Part shown: piece by piece, positions 38,890-50,641 of the stretch
How positions within the stretch are numbered: the stretch's first letter is position 1
Layout of the letters: the number at the start of each line of letters is the position of its first letter
Notes under the pieces: model-generated
Databases searched by the model: none
What the model was told of the DNA's origin: nothing
The model's input: only the letters and a program-made list of their open reading frames with translations
Position numbers and translations under genes: made by a program
Origin: Discostella pseudostelligera
Taxonomy: Eukaryota > Bacillariophyta > Thalassiosirophyceae > Thalassiosirales > Thalassiosiraceae
DNA length: 54,055 nucleotides
Reading direction: 5' to 3'
Assembly (NCBI GenBank): GCA_036940085.1
Contig: JALLBK010000300.1
Span: 1 to 54,055 of the forward strand

Positions 38890-40695
38890 ATGAATATGAA
38901 GATACTCATTCCGACCAACAATGCGGTACTTTTTATTATAACGATGAACAAATTGTTTCTCGGCGCTGCATCGAGATCGATGCGGTCGGGCGCGATGTTT
39001 CCCTTGACACTTCATCAACACAGGTCGGTTGCGTTTGCATTTTCGAACGTCCAATCTAGGTCATTTGCCTTGAGGCTGGGCGTATCTAAATCAGCTTCTG
39101 TTGACGTAGAACCGTTATCGAGCAACCAGAGCCTTCCAAATTTGACGTCAGCCAACCTCCTGCACACAGTGGTAGTTCACCGCAATAGACAATCTGCAGC
39201 TTTTCGTGAGGGCACTCCACTTGTTTTTGGTGGATCAGTTGCATCGACATTCACTGAATATTTTCACGAGGACACAAGAACCAACGACGACAGCAATATT
39301 CCGACAGGATCGTTGGTAGCAGTATTAGTGGGTAGAGATTCTTCACCTAGCACAAAGCCAAAGAAGGATTGGAGAGGCAAAAAGAAAAACGTAGATTCCA
39401 GTGATAGAAGAGAAGATAATGCAGTGGAGCATCATACTTTTAGCGCAGTTGATGAAAAATCAACATACCGTGATATGATCAACCAATCACAGTTGATCGG
39501 CTATGGCGTATTCAACCCAGAGAGCATGTATCGTGTGCGAATATTGTGCCATGATACAATGCATCCAGGATTAACAAAGCAGGTTCGTTTAATGAGGAAA
39601 CAGATCCAACAAGGCACTTATCATGGCGATAGTAGTACAGATCTTCAACTGAAGCTGATTCTCGAAGACAAATTATCAGATGCAATATACACACGTCGCG
39701 CCCTGGGCCTTCCATCACCCAGAATTACTGACACGTATCGATTAGTCAATGGAGAAGGGGATGGATTGTCAGGACTGGCAGTAGACATTTTAGGTGGAAC
39801 GACTGCGATTGTTATGTCGTCTGCCGCCTGGTGTGAGATTCATAAGGATACAATCTTGGATGTTCTTGGAGCGTTATTGAAAGAGCACCCGTCATACTTT
39901 GAGACTGACATTGACATAGTTTGGCGGAACACCCCCAGTCGGTTGCAACAAGACGGTTATGAAGTCTTCCCCAACGATGACGCGAGTGTGGACATGAAGG
40001 AAGATCAATCTGTGGTTGCGTTGGAGTCTTCTGTCAAATATCTTACCTATCCGTACTCCGATGGGCAAAAGACTGGATTCTATTGTGATCAACGCGAGAA
40101 CAGACTCATGGTTGCTGAGCTTTGCAATAATAAACGAGTCTTAGACCTGTGCTGCTATAATGGTGGATTCGCGCTGAATGCAATAATACGCGGTGGTGCC
40201 AGTGCAGCTGTTGGCGTGGACTCCTCTCAGGATGCAATAGATGCTGCCGAAACCAATGCAAAATTGAATGGATTGGAAGGGAAGAATATATCCTTTGTCA
40301 AAGACAATATTGCTACGTTTATGAAGAGCGCTATTGATTCGAACACTGAGTTTGATGTGGTTGTGTTGGATCCTCCTAAATTGGCACCATCCATTTCGTC
40401 TCTGGATAAAGCATCACAGAAATATCATGCGCTGAATCGGGATGCAATGGCCCTTATCGATAAGAATCAAGGGGGGTTGCTTCTCACATGCACTTGCAGT
40501 GCTGCGATGTCTCAGAAGGATGGAGGCCAATTCTTCCTCAACATGGTGAATGGTGCTGCTCTATCTGCAAAACGGAGAGTAACACTACTGAAAGTGAGTG
40601 GGGCGGCTCCATGTCATACCCAGTCACCTGCTAGCTTCCCTGCCGGGCAGTACTTGACGGCGGCTCTCTTTCATGTTGGTCCTGCTAGCATGTAA
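38890..40695 (+). CDS. RlmI/YccW-type SAM-dependent RNA methyltransferase, organellar
   Basis: Single-exon protein of about 601 aa from ATG 38890 (an in-frame ATG at 38944 is an alternative). The C-terminal third is a class I methyltransferase: KTGFYCDQRENR, VLDLCCYNGGFALNAI (motif I), VGVDSSQDAIDAA, VVVLDPPKLAPS (catalytic DPPK) and GLLLTCTCSAAMS. This layout matches bacterial 23S rRNA m5C methyltransferase RlmI and relatives. A central region (GDGLSGLAVDILGGTTAIVM) is the family's middle domain, and the N-terminal part could hold a PUA-like fold. The N-terminus has a basic, Ser-rich leader suggesting mitochondrial or plastid import. The target is probably organellar rRNA, by inference. Its stop lies 25 nt from the stop of the converging membrane-protein gene. 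Confidence 0.88.
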   Translation: MNMKILIPTNNAVLFIITMNKLFLGAASRSMRSGAMFPLTLHQHRSVAFAFSNVQSRSFALRLGVSKSASVDVEPLSSNQSLPNLTSANLLHTVVVHRNRQSAAFREGTPLVFGGSVASTFTEYFHEDTRTNDDSNIPTGSLVAVLVGRDSSPSTKPKKDWRGKKKNVDSSDRREDNAVEHHTFSAVDEKSTYRDMINQSQLIGYGVFNPESMYRVRILCHDTMHPGLTKQVRLMRKQIQQGTYHGDSSTDLQLKLILEDKLSDAIYTRRALGLPSPRITDTYRLVNGEGDGLSGLAVDILGGTTAIVMSSAAWCEIHKDTILDVLGALLKEHPSYFETDIDIVWRNTPSRLQQDGYEVFPNDDASVDMKEDQSVVALESSVKYLTYPYSDGQKTGFYCDQRENRLMVAELCNNKRVLDLCCYNGGFALNAIIRGGASAAVGVDSSQDAIDAAETNAKLNGLEGKNISFVKDNIATFMKSAIDSNTEFDVVVLDPPKLAPSISSLDKASQKYHALNRDAMALIDKNQGGLLLTCTCSAAMSQKDGGQFFLNMVNGAALSAKRRVTLLKVSGAAPCHTQSPASFPAGQYLTAALFHVGPASM

Positions 40696-40720
40696 TAATT
40701 TATCAAGCATTTCTCTCTCT

Positions 40721-41734
40721 CTAGACCGCTTTCTTTTTCTGCTCTAGTGCACAAGATATCACAGCGTTAACCCACATCCCTAAACCCCCAAAACTGATGT
40801 CGCAACCAACGAATACCAATGTCGGCAGATGATAAATATCGTTGAACAGTTGCGATGTTTTTAAGCGAGATGCGTGATCTGTGATGAGGAAACAAAGTGA
40901 AGAATCGAAAGCAACGCTTGTCACTACCACAATCACCCCAAGTATCGCAATTCTCGCTCCTAGCATCGAAGTCTTGTTGCGGGCTCCGCAAATGTTGAAG
41001 GCATTGCAAATGATTACAGGGAAGAGAAAAACTGATGCCAATATCAATGGTACGATGTACATCATCTCAATGCACGTGCTTGCGGCTACCCATAGGTCAA
41101 AATGGCCAGTAAGGCGAAATTGGAACAATAGCGAAAGGGATGCTAAAATAACTATAATGGATGTGTGCACCAATATGCTCGTTCTTTTTCTTGAGCATTT
41201 GAAGATTGTCGCGTTGGTTGAACTCTCCCTATTTTCACCGAGACTGTACACCAACAGAGCGACGAGAATCAAATTGATGGAAGATATGCCTGTAAAAATA
41301 CAATCCGCAGCCCAAAGGAAAGTAACGATCACCGCGATGGCATTTGTATCATGTTGTGTTAAAGGGAGTACACAGTGAAGTACCATTGCCACCACATTCA
41401 TTAAACCAAATGCTCTCCGAGATTTCGACCATGCATCGTGGATGGAAAATTCCAATCCTTCCCTACGAAAACATTCCCCACGATGATAGCCCACTGCTTG
41501 ATGTTTCAGGCCGATAATGGCACCGATGATCGCAGCTATTGCGAGACATGATCGATGGGGTGATTGCCTGAATGTGTCATTCGGCGTCAACGACGGCGGC
41601 AAACTGCACAATCTGGAAACATCGTCAGGGAAAATTTTGTTCCACAAATCGACGAAGAACGATGGCGAAACATCTGGCGATGATAAGAGGGAAGTAAGGG
41701 TGGGGAAGAAGTGATGGATTAACTCTTTGCTCAT
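40721..41734 (-). CDS. Multi-pass membrane protein of unknown function
   Basis: Single-exon protein of 337 aa. The first 55 residues are soluble. After that about seven to eight hydrophobic segments alternate with short loops: CLAIAAIIGAIIGLK, AFGLMNVVAMVLHCVLPL, AIAVIVTFLWAADCIF, SINLILVALLVYSLG, TSIIVILASLSLLFQF, YIVPLILASVFLFPVIICN, ARIAILGVIVVVTSVAF and FVGCDISFGGLGMWVNAVIS. No signature of a known transporter or receptor family is recognised. The tail is KKKAV. It is encoded opposite the RlmI-like gene and its start is 148 nt from the Sel1 gene start. Confidence 0.75.
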   Translation of the reverse strand: MSKELIHHFFPTLTSLLSSPDVSPSFFVDLWNKIFPDDVSRLCSLPPSLTPNDTFRQSPHRSCLAIAAIIGAIIGLKHQAVGYHRGECFRREGLEFSIHDAWSKSRRAFGLMNVVAMVLHCVLPLTQHDTNAIAVIVTFLWAADCIFTGISSINLILVALLVYSLGENRESSTNATIFKCSRKRTSILVHTSIIVILASLSLLFQFRLTGHFDLWVAASTCIEMMYIVPLILASVFLFPVIICNAFNICGARNKTSMLGARIAILGVIVVVTSVAFDSSLCFLITDHASRLKTSQLFNDIYHLPTLVFVGCDISFGGLGMWVNAVISCALEQKKKAV

Positions 41735-41882
41735 GGTAGTAGGAGTACCATGTTTTTATCATTATTTCGCCACCGCCGCGACCACCGCCACAAAATGATC
41801 CAGAATCGAGATCCAGACCATGGCCATTGCCATTGCCACCTCCGTCAGCCGCTAGTGAACAGAGAGGAACAGAGACAGAGAG

Positions 41883-42941
41883 ATGTCAAATCATCGGAAG
41901 ATTGCAAAAGCATTATCAGCCAACGCTGCTCCTCTCCTGGCAGCTGTTGTCATATTTAATGTAGCTCACAACACGCGAGATCGCAAGGCCGGCAAGATTT
42001 TGTATCCACAGCATAGTTTTGGATTTGGGCAAATAATCTTATCATCGTCATCGCGTGCTCTATGTGAAGACAGCAAGTCTGAGACTGAGTCACAGCGTTT
42101 CGATAGAGCACTGGTATATCATCAATCGCAAATTTCTTCCTATCAACGAAAATGGGAGTATTCGGCTAACAGTTCTGCCACCACCTCCACTAAAACACCC
42201 AGTCGATCTTGGCCAGACAACATCCCACCTGACGAAGATTTGAATTTCCTACTGGAGGATGTGAAATATTGTAACCGGAGTGACAAATTCAGTTCTAACA
42301 ATAACTATTGCAATACATTACGATTTCGAGTGGCATCGTCATTATTGATGCAACATGACGACGAAAGTCAAAAGAGAGGGTTGGAAATGTTGAAGAATCT
42401 TGCAGAGAAGGGCCATTCGGATGCAATGACATTTTATGGAATGTGTTTGAACGATGGAAGAGCAGGAATGGAACCAGCTCCCAAATCGGCTATATCCTGT
42501 TTCAGACGATGCAGTGCTATTCATGGACATCCTCAGAGTCAGTATGAGCTTGGGGTAGCATATTACACCGGAGAGGGAGTTGCTGAGAATGAAGAAGAAG
42601 CAGTGCGGCTCTTCAAGTTAGCTGCAGAAAGCGATCATCCTGCGGCATGTTATATGCTAGGTGATTGCTTGTTGGATGGTATCGGTGTCGATGTTGATAG
42701 GGCTTTAGCCCTGGAATGGTTGGTTAAAGCGGCAGAGCTAGGCCACCGAGGTGCAAGAAGTCGTGTGATGGCGGTGTTGGAGAAGAAAGTTGGAGAGGAT
42801 TATGGTGGATTTACTGACGCTAGTCGCCAAACAATACTGTCGGAGCCCTTCCTTCCGTATGTAAATAAGGAAGGCGACAATCGAAATCCAGCTGAACTGG
42901 TACGGAGGCAGACGATTGTGAGCAAAAGTCGAAAGGAATAG
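41883..42941 (+). CDS. Sel1-like repeat protein
   Basis: Single-exon protein of 352 aa. Three consecutive Sel1-type TPR-like repeats run from about residue 175 to 305: SDAMTFYGMCLNDG, SQYELGVAYYTGEGVAENEE and ACYMLGDCLLDGIGVDVDRA, each followed by A-x-x-(W/L)-x-x-K-A-A-(E/S). Such repeats are protein-interaction scaffolds, often in ER quality control or organelle assembly. The N-terminus has a hydrophobic stretch (SANAAPLLAAVVIFNVAHN) that could be an anchor or a mitochondrial signal. The rest is polar. There is no catalytic motif. Confidence 0.85.
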   Translation: MSNHRKIAKALSANAAPLLAAVVIFNVAHNTRDRKAGKILYPQHSFGFGQIILSSSSRALCEDSKSETESQRFDRALVYHQSQISSYQRKWEYSANSSATTSTKTPSRSWPDNIPPDEDLNFLLEDVKYCNRSDKFSSNNNYCNTLRFRVASSLLMQHDDESQKRGLEMLKNLAEKGHSDAMTFYGMCLNDGRAGMEPAPKSAISCFRRCSAIHGHPQSQYELGVAYYTGEGVAENEEEAVRLFKLAAESDHPAACYMLGDCLLDGIGVDVDRALALEWLVKAAELGHRGARSRVMAVLEKKVGEDYGGFTDASRQTILSEPFLPYVNKEGDNRNPAELVRRQTIVSKSRKE

Positions 42942-42997
42942 CAAAGGTCATCCTAATTCTTAGAATCAGAGTGTAAATTAATCTATGAGATATTGGA

Positions 42998-45494
42998 TCA
43001 ATTGAATCGGCTCATGTCAATACCCCACTGCTTTGCCTTATCTTCTGCACTAAGCCCCTGCTTTCCACCGGCACTGCCGCCCCCTCCTTTCTTTCTTTGT
43101 TTCATCAGGGCATCAGCAACAGTTAATCCAGGTGCACCGGAACGCATTAAGTTTTCGTCATCCTCATCATCGTCGTCGTCTTCATCTCTAGATGATAAGG
43201 GCGTTTGCTGCCTCACTAGCCGCTTTTGAGGAGGTCTCTCTTTCGATATTGGTTTGGAAGCGGAGTCCTGTTTCAACTTCGTCATCTCAAACAAGTTAAT
43301 TGGTGGCGTACGTGATGAAGGTAGAGGTGAGCTGATTGGTGAGGAAGGCGCGCCACCACTTCTACTTGCAATTGGTTGCGGTGAAACAGGCGTTGATTTA
43401 CGTATCGGAGCTGGTACGGGTCTTGGCTTTACAACCGGAGGCGCACGGAAAGGTGATGGAGGAATGCCCACTGGAATTTTACCGGGAGATGGAAGTGGCG
43501 AATTGAGTGACTTCAACGATTGAAGATCCAGTTGTCGTAGTCGGTCAATTTCCTCCTTTTTCTTTTGCTGTTCTCTAACAAACGATGACACTGAAACATC
43601 CTCCTTCGTTGGCTTTGGGACGGTTCGAGACACTCTGGCTGCAGATATTGTCTCAATGTCACGTACGCGTTCGCGATCACGAAGCTTCTCCTCTGCAGCC
43701 TACACCGTCAAGTGCAAATAGATTTAGCCAGAAGCATCTGGAGTACTAAAAAATCGATAACAAATACACGCTCACCTCTTTAAGAATTTCACTCTCATGA
43801 GGGTCCTCTCTTGCACGCTCGTCCTCTCGTACCCTTTCTCTTATTGCATCTTTCGCTACTTCACGTTCAAGTCTCTCCTCGGCATCCCTCGCAGTCACCT
43901 CCTTCTTCCGTTTGATCTCAATTGGCTCACTTGATTCTTTCCGAACCCGCTCCTTCTCCAACATCTTCGCCCAATAGTCATCCTGAAGTGCCCGTCTAGC
44001 CTCCAAATCCGCTCTCTCGGCAGCAGCCTTCTCCTCTTGTTTCCGCCGTCCTTCCTCGGCAATCTTCCGCGCCTTCTCAATGCGTTCCTCCTCCTTTCGA
44101 CGAGCCTCCTCCTCGCGCTGCCTTTGGAGTTCGGCGAATTTTCGTTTCTCATCTTCTCTCTTCTTCTCGGCCGCCAGACGCTGCTCCGCATCACGTTTCT
44201 CCTGTTCTTCGGCTGCCTGGCCAAGACGTGCAGCAAGATGATCTGTCGATCGGGCAGGAGGAGTAGTAGGAGCCGTGGATTCGACAGTGGTGGATGAAGA
44301 TTTCTTGTCATTGTTCGAGCTAATCATGGAGAGAATGGACTCTACGGCATCTCGTGCAGCAGATTGTTCCGGTTTATCATTCAGTTTTAGCATTGCTCGA
44401 TCTTCTTCAATCTGGCGCTTCATTTGAGCAAAATCCGTCCCACCAGTAGTAGTCGCACCACGCTCTGATCCTTCGTCTCCCTCGTCCATTTCCTCCTCCA
44501 TAGCTAATCCCTCCTCATCATCACTTGCTTCAATAGATTCAAATCCTTCAACAGCATCTTCTTCAGATTTCACTGAAGAAGCAGAAGGATTCCGTTGTTG
44601 GTATGTGGAGAATGTCGAGAATCTATGGGGATTCATGATGCTGTCCATATACTTCCGCTTTGCTTCCTCACTCTTTGATTTCCCATCCATCATGAAGGAG
44701 GCTACAGAAATATCACCTGACGAGCTTGCATCTTTTTGACTATCCTTCTTTGTTAATGCGCTCCACAAATTCTCTCTGGCGGAGGAAGGTCGAGACGAGG
44801 AGGCACTAATATCCCCACGTTTCTTATTCCTTCCCCCGGTAGTATCCTCATCGTCCACACCAGGAATCTTCTGCCGTATAGGAGGACCTCGCGGCTTCGA
44901 TTTCTTCGGCGAAGATTGTGTCAGTGCATTATTCAAAAATTGTGCCTTCTCTTCCTCAGTCATTCCCCCGCCTTTCATACGACGGATGCGTTCCTTGATT
45001 GCCAAATCGTAAGCTGGCTGATCTTTTCTGGAGCTTGATGTCTCTCCCCCGTCTGATGATTCGGAGGAGGAGGTGACCCTGTTTCTCTTTCCATATCTAT
45101 CTGTATCGAAATCATCGTCGTCATCCACCGCGTTTGGGCTCTCCATTAACCCCGCCGAGCCTGGCGATTGCAAGATGGAATGGAGGGTAACATCTTCCCC
45201 CTCTACATCTACATCATTCTCATCATCGTCGTCGTCTTTCCCGCCCTTTCTGAGAATTTTCCGTGATATGAACGATCGTATGCCCATCTGCAGAGACACA
45301 TCGCGTCTCTGTGGCCGCGAGGCGTTGATAGTAGTACATCTGATAATATGATTATTTGATGGCAGCGACGGTGCACTGATGCTGCTGCCCCAAGTCAACC
45401 TGATGGGCGCCGCCGGCAGAAAAGCGCCACAGTCCGACACTGATAATAGCGCCGTCATGGCGGTCAACAGTAGGGTGGAAGATATTGTTACCAT
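42998..45494 (-). CDS. Plastid-targeted coiled-coil protein
   Basis: Exons 45494-43776 and 43699-42998 (intron 76 nt, phase 0) give 806 aa. The chosen start at 45494 begins MVTISSTLLLTAMTALLSVS, a signal peptide followed by DCGAFLPAAP, an ASAFAP-like plastid motif. Starting 69 codons upstream would bury it. The mature part is acidic and disordered (GKDDDDDENDVDVEGEDV), then a long Glu/Lys/Arg helix (roughly residues 440-590, with runs such as EEEARRKEEERIEKARKI), i.e. a coiled coil. The C-terminal exon is Pro/Ser-rich and ends KQWGIDMSRFN. No enzyme domain is seen. A structural or envelope role is only a suggestion. The start is 245 nt from the MYND-hydrolase gene on the other strand. Confidence 0.8.
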
Positions 45495-45739
45495 GGTTCC
45501 AGATCTCTCCCCGAGGAACGTCGCATCAATTATTGTAACTACTTGTATTGGTGGGTAGGTGTCATCCGTCGGGGCTACAGTTTGGATTGTGCCGAACCCA
45601 AAAATAATGTGGCAGGTGGTAGGAGGAGATTTGGCGGGAAAGTCCCCGGTAGATACTCCGAGATGTGTCACTTTCGAGGATGCTTCCTTCATGCGTTGCA
45701 TCGCCCATCATCGCCCATCGCACATCGCCATGCTTGACC
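45495..45739. promoter_or_regulatory. Bidirectional promoter with TTTGGCGGGAAA
   Basis: TTTGGCGGGAAA at 45630-45641 lies between the coiled-coil gene (start 45494, minus) and the MYND-hydrolase gene (start 45740, plus), 98 and 135 nt from the two ATGs. A single element may serve both. Confidence 0.55.
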
Positions 45740-46987
45740 ATGGACGCCGCTGCTTCCACTATCATCCAATGCCAGTGGTGCGGCAAAGGAAAATCACCCA
45801 CCCAAAGAATTCATGCTTGCACACGATGCTTCTCTGTAGGATACTGCTCGAAAGCATGTCAGAGGGCCGATTGGAAAGGGACAGGAGGACGTGGTGGACA
45901 CAAGTTACGATGCAGGTCCTCGAACTCGAATGCGACCACAATTCCATGTAGCAACACCACGACCGTTCGACTGGAAGCCAAGCGTAGTAATGAAAACAAA
46001 TGGGATGATGTAGGGCCGATAAATTTGCTCACAGACAACATTGCAAGCATATCACTCGATTCTGCCAATAATACTACGCAAGGGCATCATACTCCAACAT
46101 TCCCAAACTCAGTGTGCACCGATAGACGCAAGGAGTTACCAAGTCGAACACGAAGACTTCTTGGTCCACAATCAGCCCATACATACAACTATCAGCAATC
46201 TCACGATGGCGTTGACGAGAACCTGCTCATATTCTTTCATGGGGCTGGAGATACTCATCTTCCATACTCTGCACTAGGACAAAAGATGCAGTTGCCTCAG
46301 ACTGCAATACTGTCCTTGGGGGCATCGTTATCACTCAACCTATCAAGTGAATATAATGCACCCGTCAACCTATCATCCGAATTTGTAGAATTACCATTTG
46401 ATCTAGGATACACGTGGTTTGAGGAAATGGATTATGAATTCACTGGTGAACAATTGCCAAACGATCATCCTCGCCGACTGAAGTCTTTGAAGCATGCTCT
46501 CGATTTTCTGGAACTGATACTATGCTCGTTAACGGGGATAAATGATACGAATCATGAAGAATTTGCATCTGAATCAACAACATGGATACCAGAGCGCATT
46601 TTTCTATTTGGATTTAGCGCTGGAGGCAGCCTTGCGATGGAGATGTGTCGAATGTGGATGACTGCAGGACGATCGCCATTGGGCGGTTCTATTTGTGTAG
46701 CCGGGGGTATTCAAACCGAAATGGAGCTGTTGGGTATGACGAAATCTAACCATCAAAGTATGCCTACGGATGTATTGATCATTGCAGGAGAGAGAGACGA
46801 GACGTATCCGAAGGAAACTGCACTATTATCGAAACAATTTTATCACTCATCGCATGTGCAACTACACGTTCAGAAGGGAAAGGGACACTCCATGATTGGA
46901 AGTAAAGACGAAATGAAATTGATAATGGAATTTTTATCTAAACGTCTAGTACGACGTTTGGTCTCTATGGAGAGTTGTAGTAGATAA
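45740..46987 (+). CDS. MYND zinc finger fused to an alpha/beta hydrolase
   Basis: Single-exon protein of 415 aa; the ATG at 45740 is in the context ACCATGG. Residues about 10-58 form a MYND-type finger (CQWC, CTRC, YCSKAC, H-x3-C in GHKLRC). After a polar linker, an alpha/beta hydrolase domain runs from about residue 160: LLIFFHGAGDTHLPYS (oxyanion region), GFSAGGSLAMEM (nucleophile Ser), AGERDETYP (candidate Asp) and KGHSMIG (candidate His). This gives a complete Ser-Asp-His triad. The pairing of MYND with a hydrolase is unusual. MYND normally mediates protein contacts, so the enzyme may be tethered to a partner. The substrate (acyl-protein thioesterase- or carboxylesterase-like) is inferred only from fold. 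Confidence 0.82.
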   Translation: MDAAASTIIQCQWCGKGKSPTQRIHACTRCFSVGYCSKACQRADWKGTGGRGGHKLRCRSSNSNATTIPCSNTTTVRLEAKRSNENKWDDVGPINLLTDNIASISLDSANNTTQGHHTPTFPNSVCTDRRKELPSRTRRLLGPQSAHTYNYQQSHDGVDENLLIFFHGAGDTHLPYSALGQKMQLPQTAILSLGASLSLNLSSEYNAPVNLSSEFVELPFDLGYTWFEEMDYEFTGEQLPNDHPRRLKSLKHALDFLELILCSLTGINDTNHEEFASESTTWIPERIFLFGFSAGGSLAMEMCRMWMTAGRSPLGGSICVAGGIQTEMELLGMTKSNHQSMPTDVLIIAGERDETYPKETALLSKQFYHSSHVQLHVQKGKGHSMIGSKDEMKLIMEFLSKRLVRRLVSMESCSR

Positions 46988-47012
46988 TGTTTTTGATAGC
47001 ACTCTTATTTAG

Positions 47013-48115
47013 TTACTTAGTGATGGGTATTTTCTCAAGAATGTCTTCGAAGTTTGCAACAGCGCAAATACCAGGATCTTTCCAGTCAAACAATACTTCG
47101 CTATTCTCGTCACAAACCACACATCCACCGAGTTGGGTGAGCACGCCTGCATTCAGAGCTTCGTCATTTGGCGCCAGTTCTTTCCAGTTCTTTATTGATA
47201 TGTCCAGCATGTTTTGTAAGCGTAATGTCGCCAACTCCAAAGGTCGACGTGGCCAGCTTCCCACCACAGGCAATTCGGTAAATTTATTCGTTACCACCTT
47301 GTCACTGTTGTCGTCTAGAACCAATGCCATGTCAGGCCATCTTCCTTTCCGTTGTCCAACTGCCATGGCATCTTCAATCCATGGCTGCGGCTTAAATGGG
47401 TTGCCAATGTATCCACCGATTACTGCAGGGAGCGTTGCCCAAGCCTGAAGCAGATATCATATCAATGGAACAATTCATACATGAATAGCAAAGTCATTAT
47501 AATTACTTACTCCAAGGCCAAAAAGCATCCCAAACAATTTTACGTAGGGTGACATTTCCGAATCTTCAGCTCGCCAACCTGTTCCTACGCCAAACGCTCG
47601 CCCAGCGGTCCCCATCGGATCTACCATCAAAGTAACTCCTTTTCCATCGGAAGAATCACATGGTAAATCAACGAGATCTACCAGCTTTTTTGCCGCATCC
47701 GTTTCGCAGTTCAATACGAGCCCGATTTTCGTGATACCTCGCTTCTGCAAGTCGGGCAGGTAGTATCGCAGTCTGTCCGAGATAAAGAGATGATAGGCAG
47801 ATAAATGATTACATTGTGTGAAGAAGATGCTAGAAGGAAGAGTCGGATGATAACGTACCTCTGCGTATATTCGATCGCATTGAAATCAGCAGCGTAGGTT
47901 CCGAGAACCAGCATGCACTTCTCGCCCTTTGCTGCCGGTGTGCTCGCAAAACTGGACAACTCTACATCTTCGAGCGAATTGACTGATCGTGCAGTGATGC
48001 CTGCTAATGGAGCATACGCATTGCTCAGCTGGAGTGTGAGGAGGGATGCAGCGGCGACTCGTAGTAGGGCGTGAAGCGTCATGGTCATGGTCATGGTCAT
48101 GGGTTGTGGTATCAT
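47013..48115 (-). CDS. AhpC/TSA-like (peroxiredoxin-like) protein, plastid-type
   Basis: Exons 48115-47859, 47772-47511 and 47444-47013 (introns 86 and 66 nt) join in frame to give 316 aa. The start at 48115 gives [20 protein letters not shown], then an Ala/Leu-rich signal-like region ending near NAYAPLAG, so plastid import is likely. The fold elements of the AhpC/TSA_2 family are present: [71 protein letters not shown] and [19 protein letters not shown]. The usual peroxidatic CxxC position reads TYAADFN and has no cysteine, so peroxidase activity is doubtful. It is divergent from phytoene desaturase across a 304-nt spacer, and converges on the hydrolase gene with 25 nt between stops. Confidence 0.78.
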
Positions 48116-50371
<2,256 letters not shown>

Positions 50372-50641
50372 GCGCTTCTATCTCCGGCCCGACAGATCGA
50401 ACGCGACATTACAAGTGACATTCCTCAAAAGCAACGAATATTGATGACAAATAATGATATGCAATTCTTGTTCTTTTTTATAATGTTTCTACTGAGTAAT
50501 GACAAAGTAATCATGGATAAAGGTGGGCGTAGGGTTCATACATGATGTAGTGATGACGGTAGCGATGATGTTTGATGTTACTATACAAAATACAAGGGAA
50601 CAATGCCGACAAGGCAATCTTCACGATGTATGAGAGTTTGT

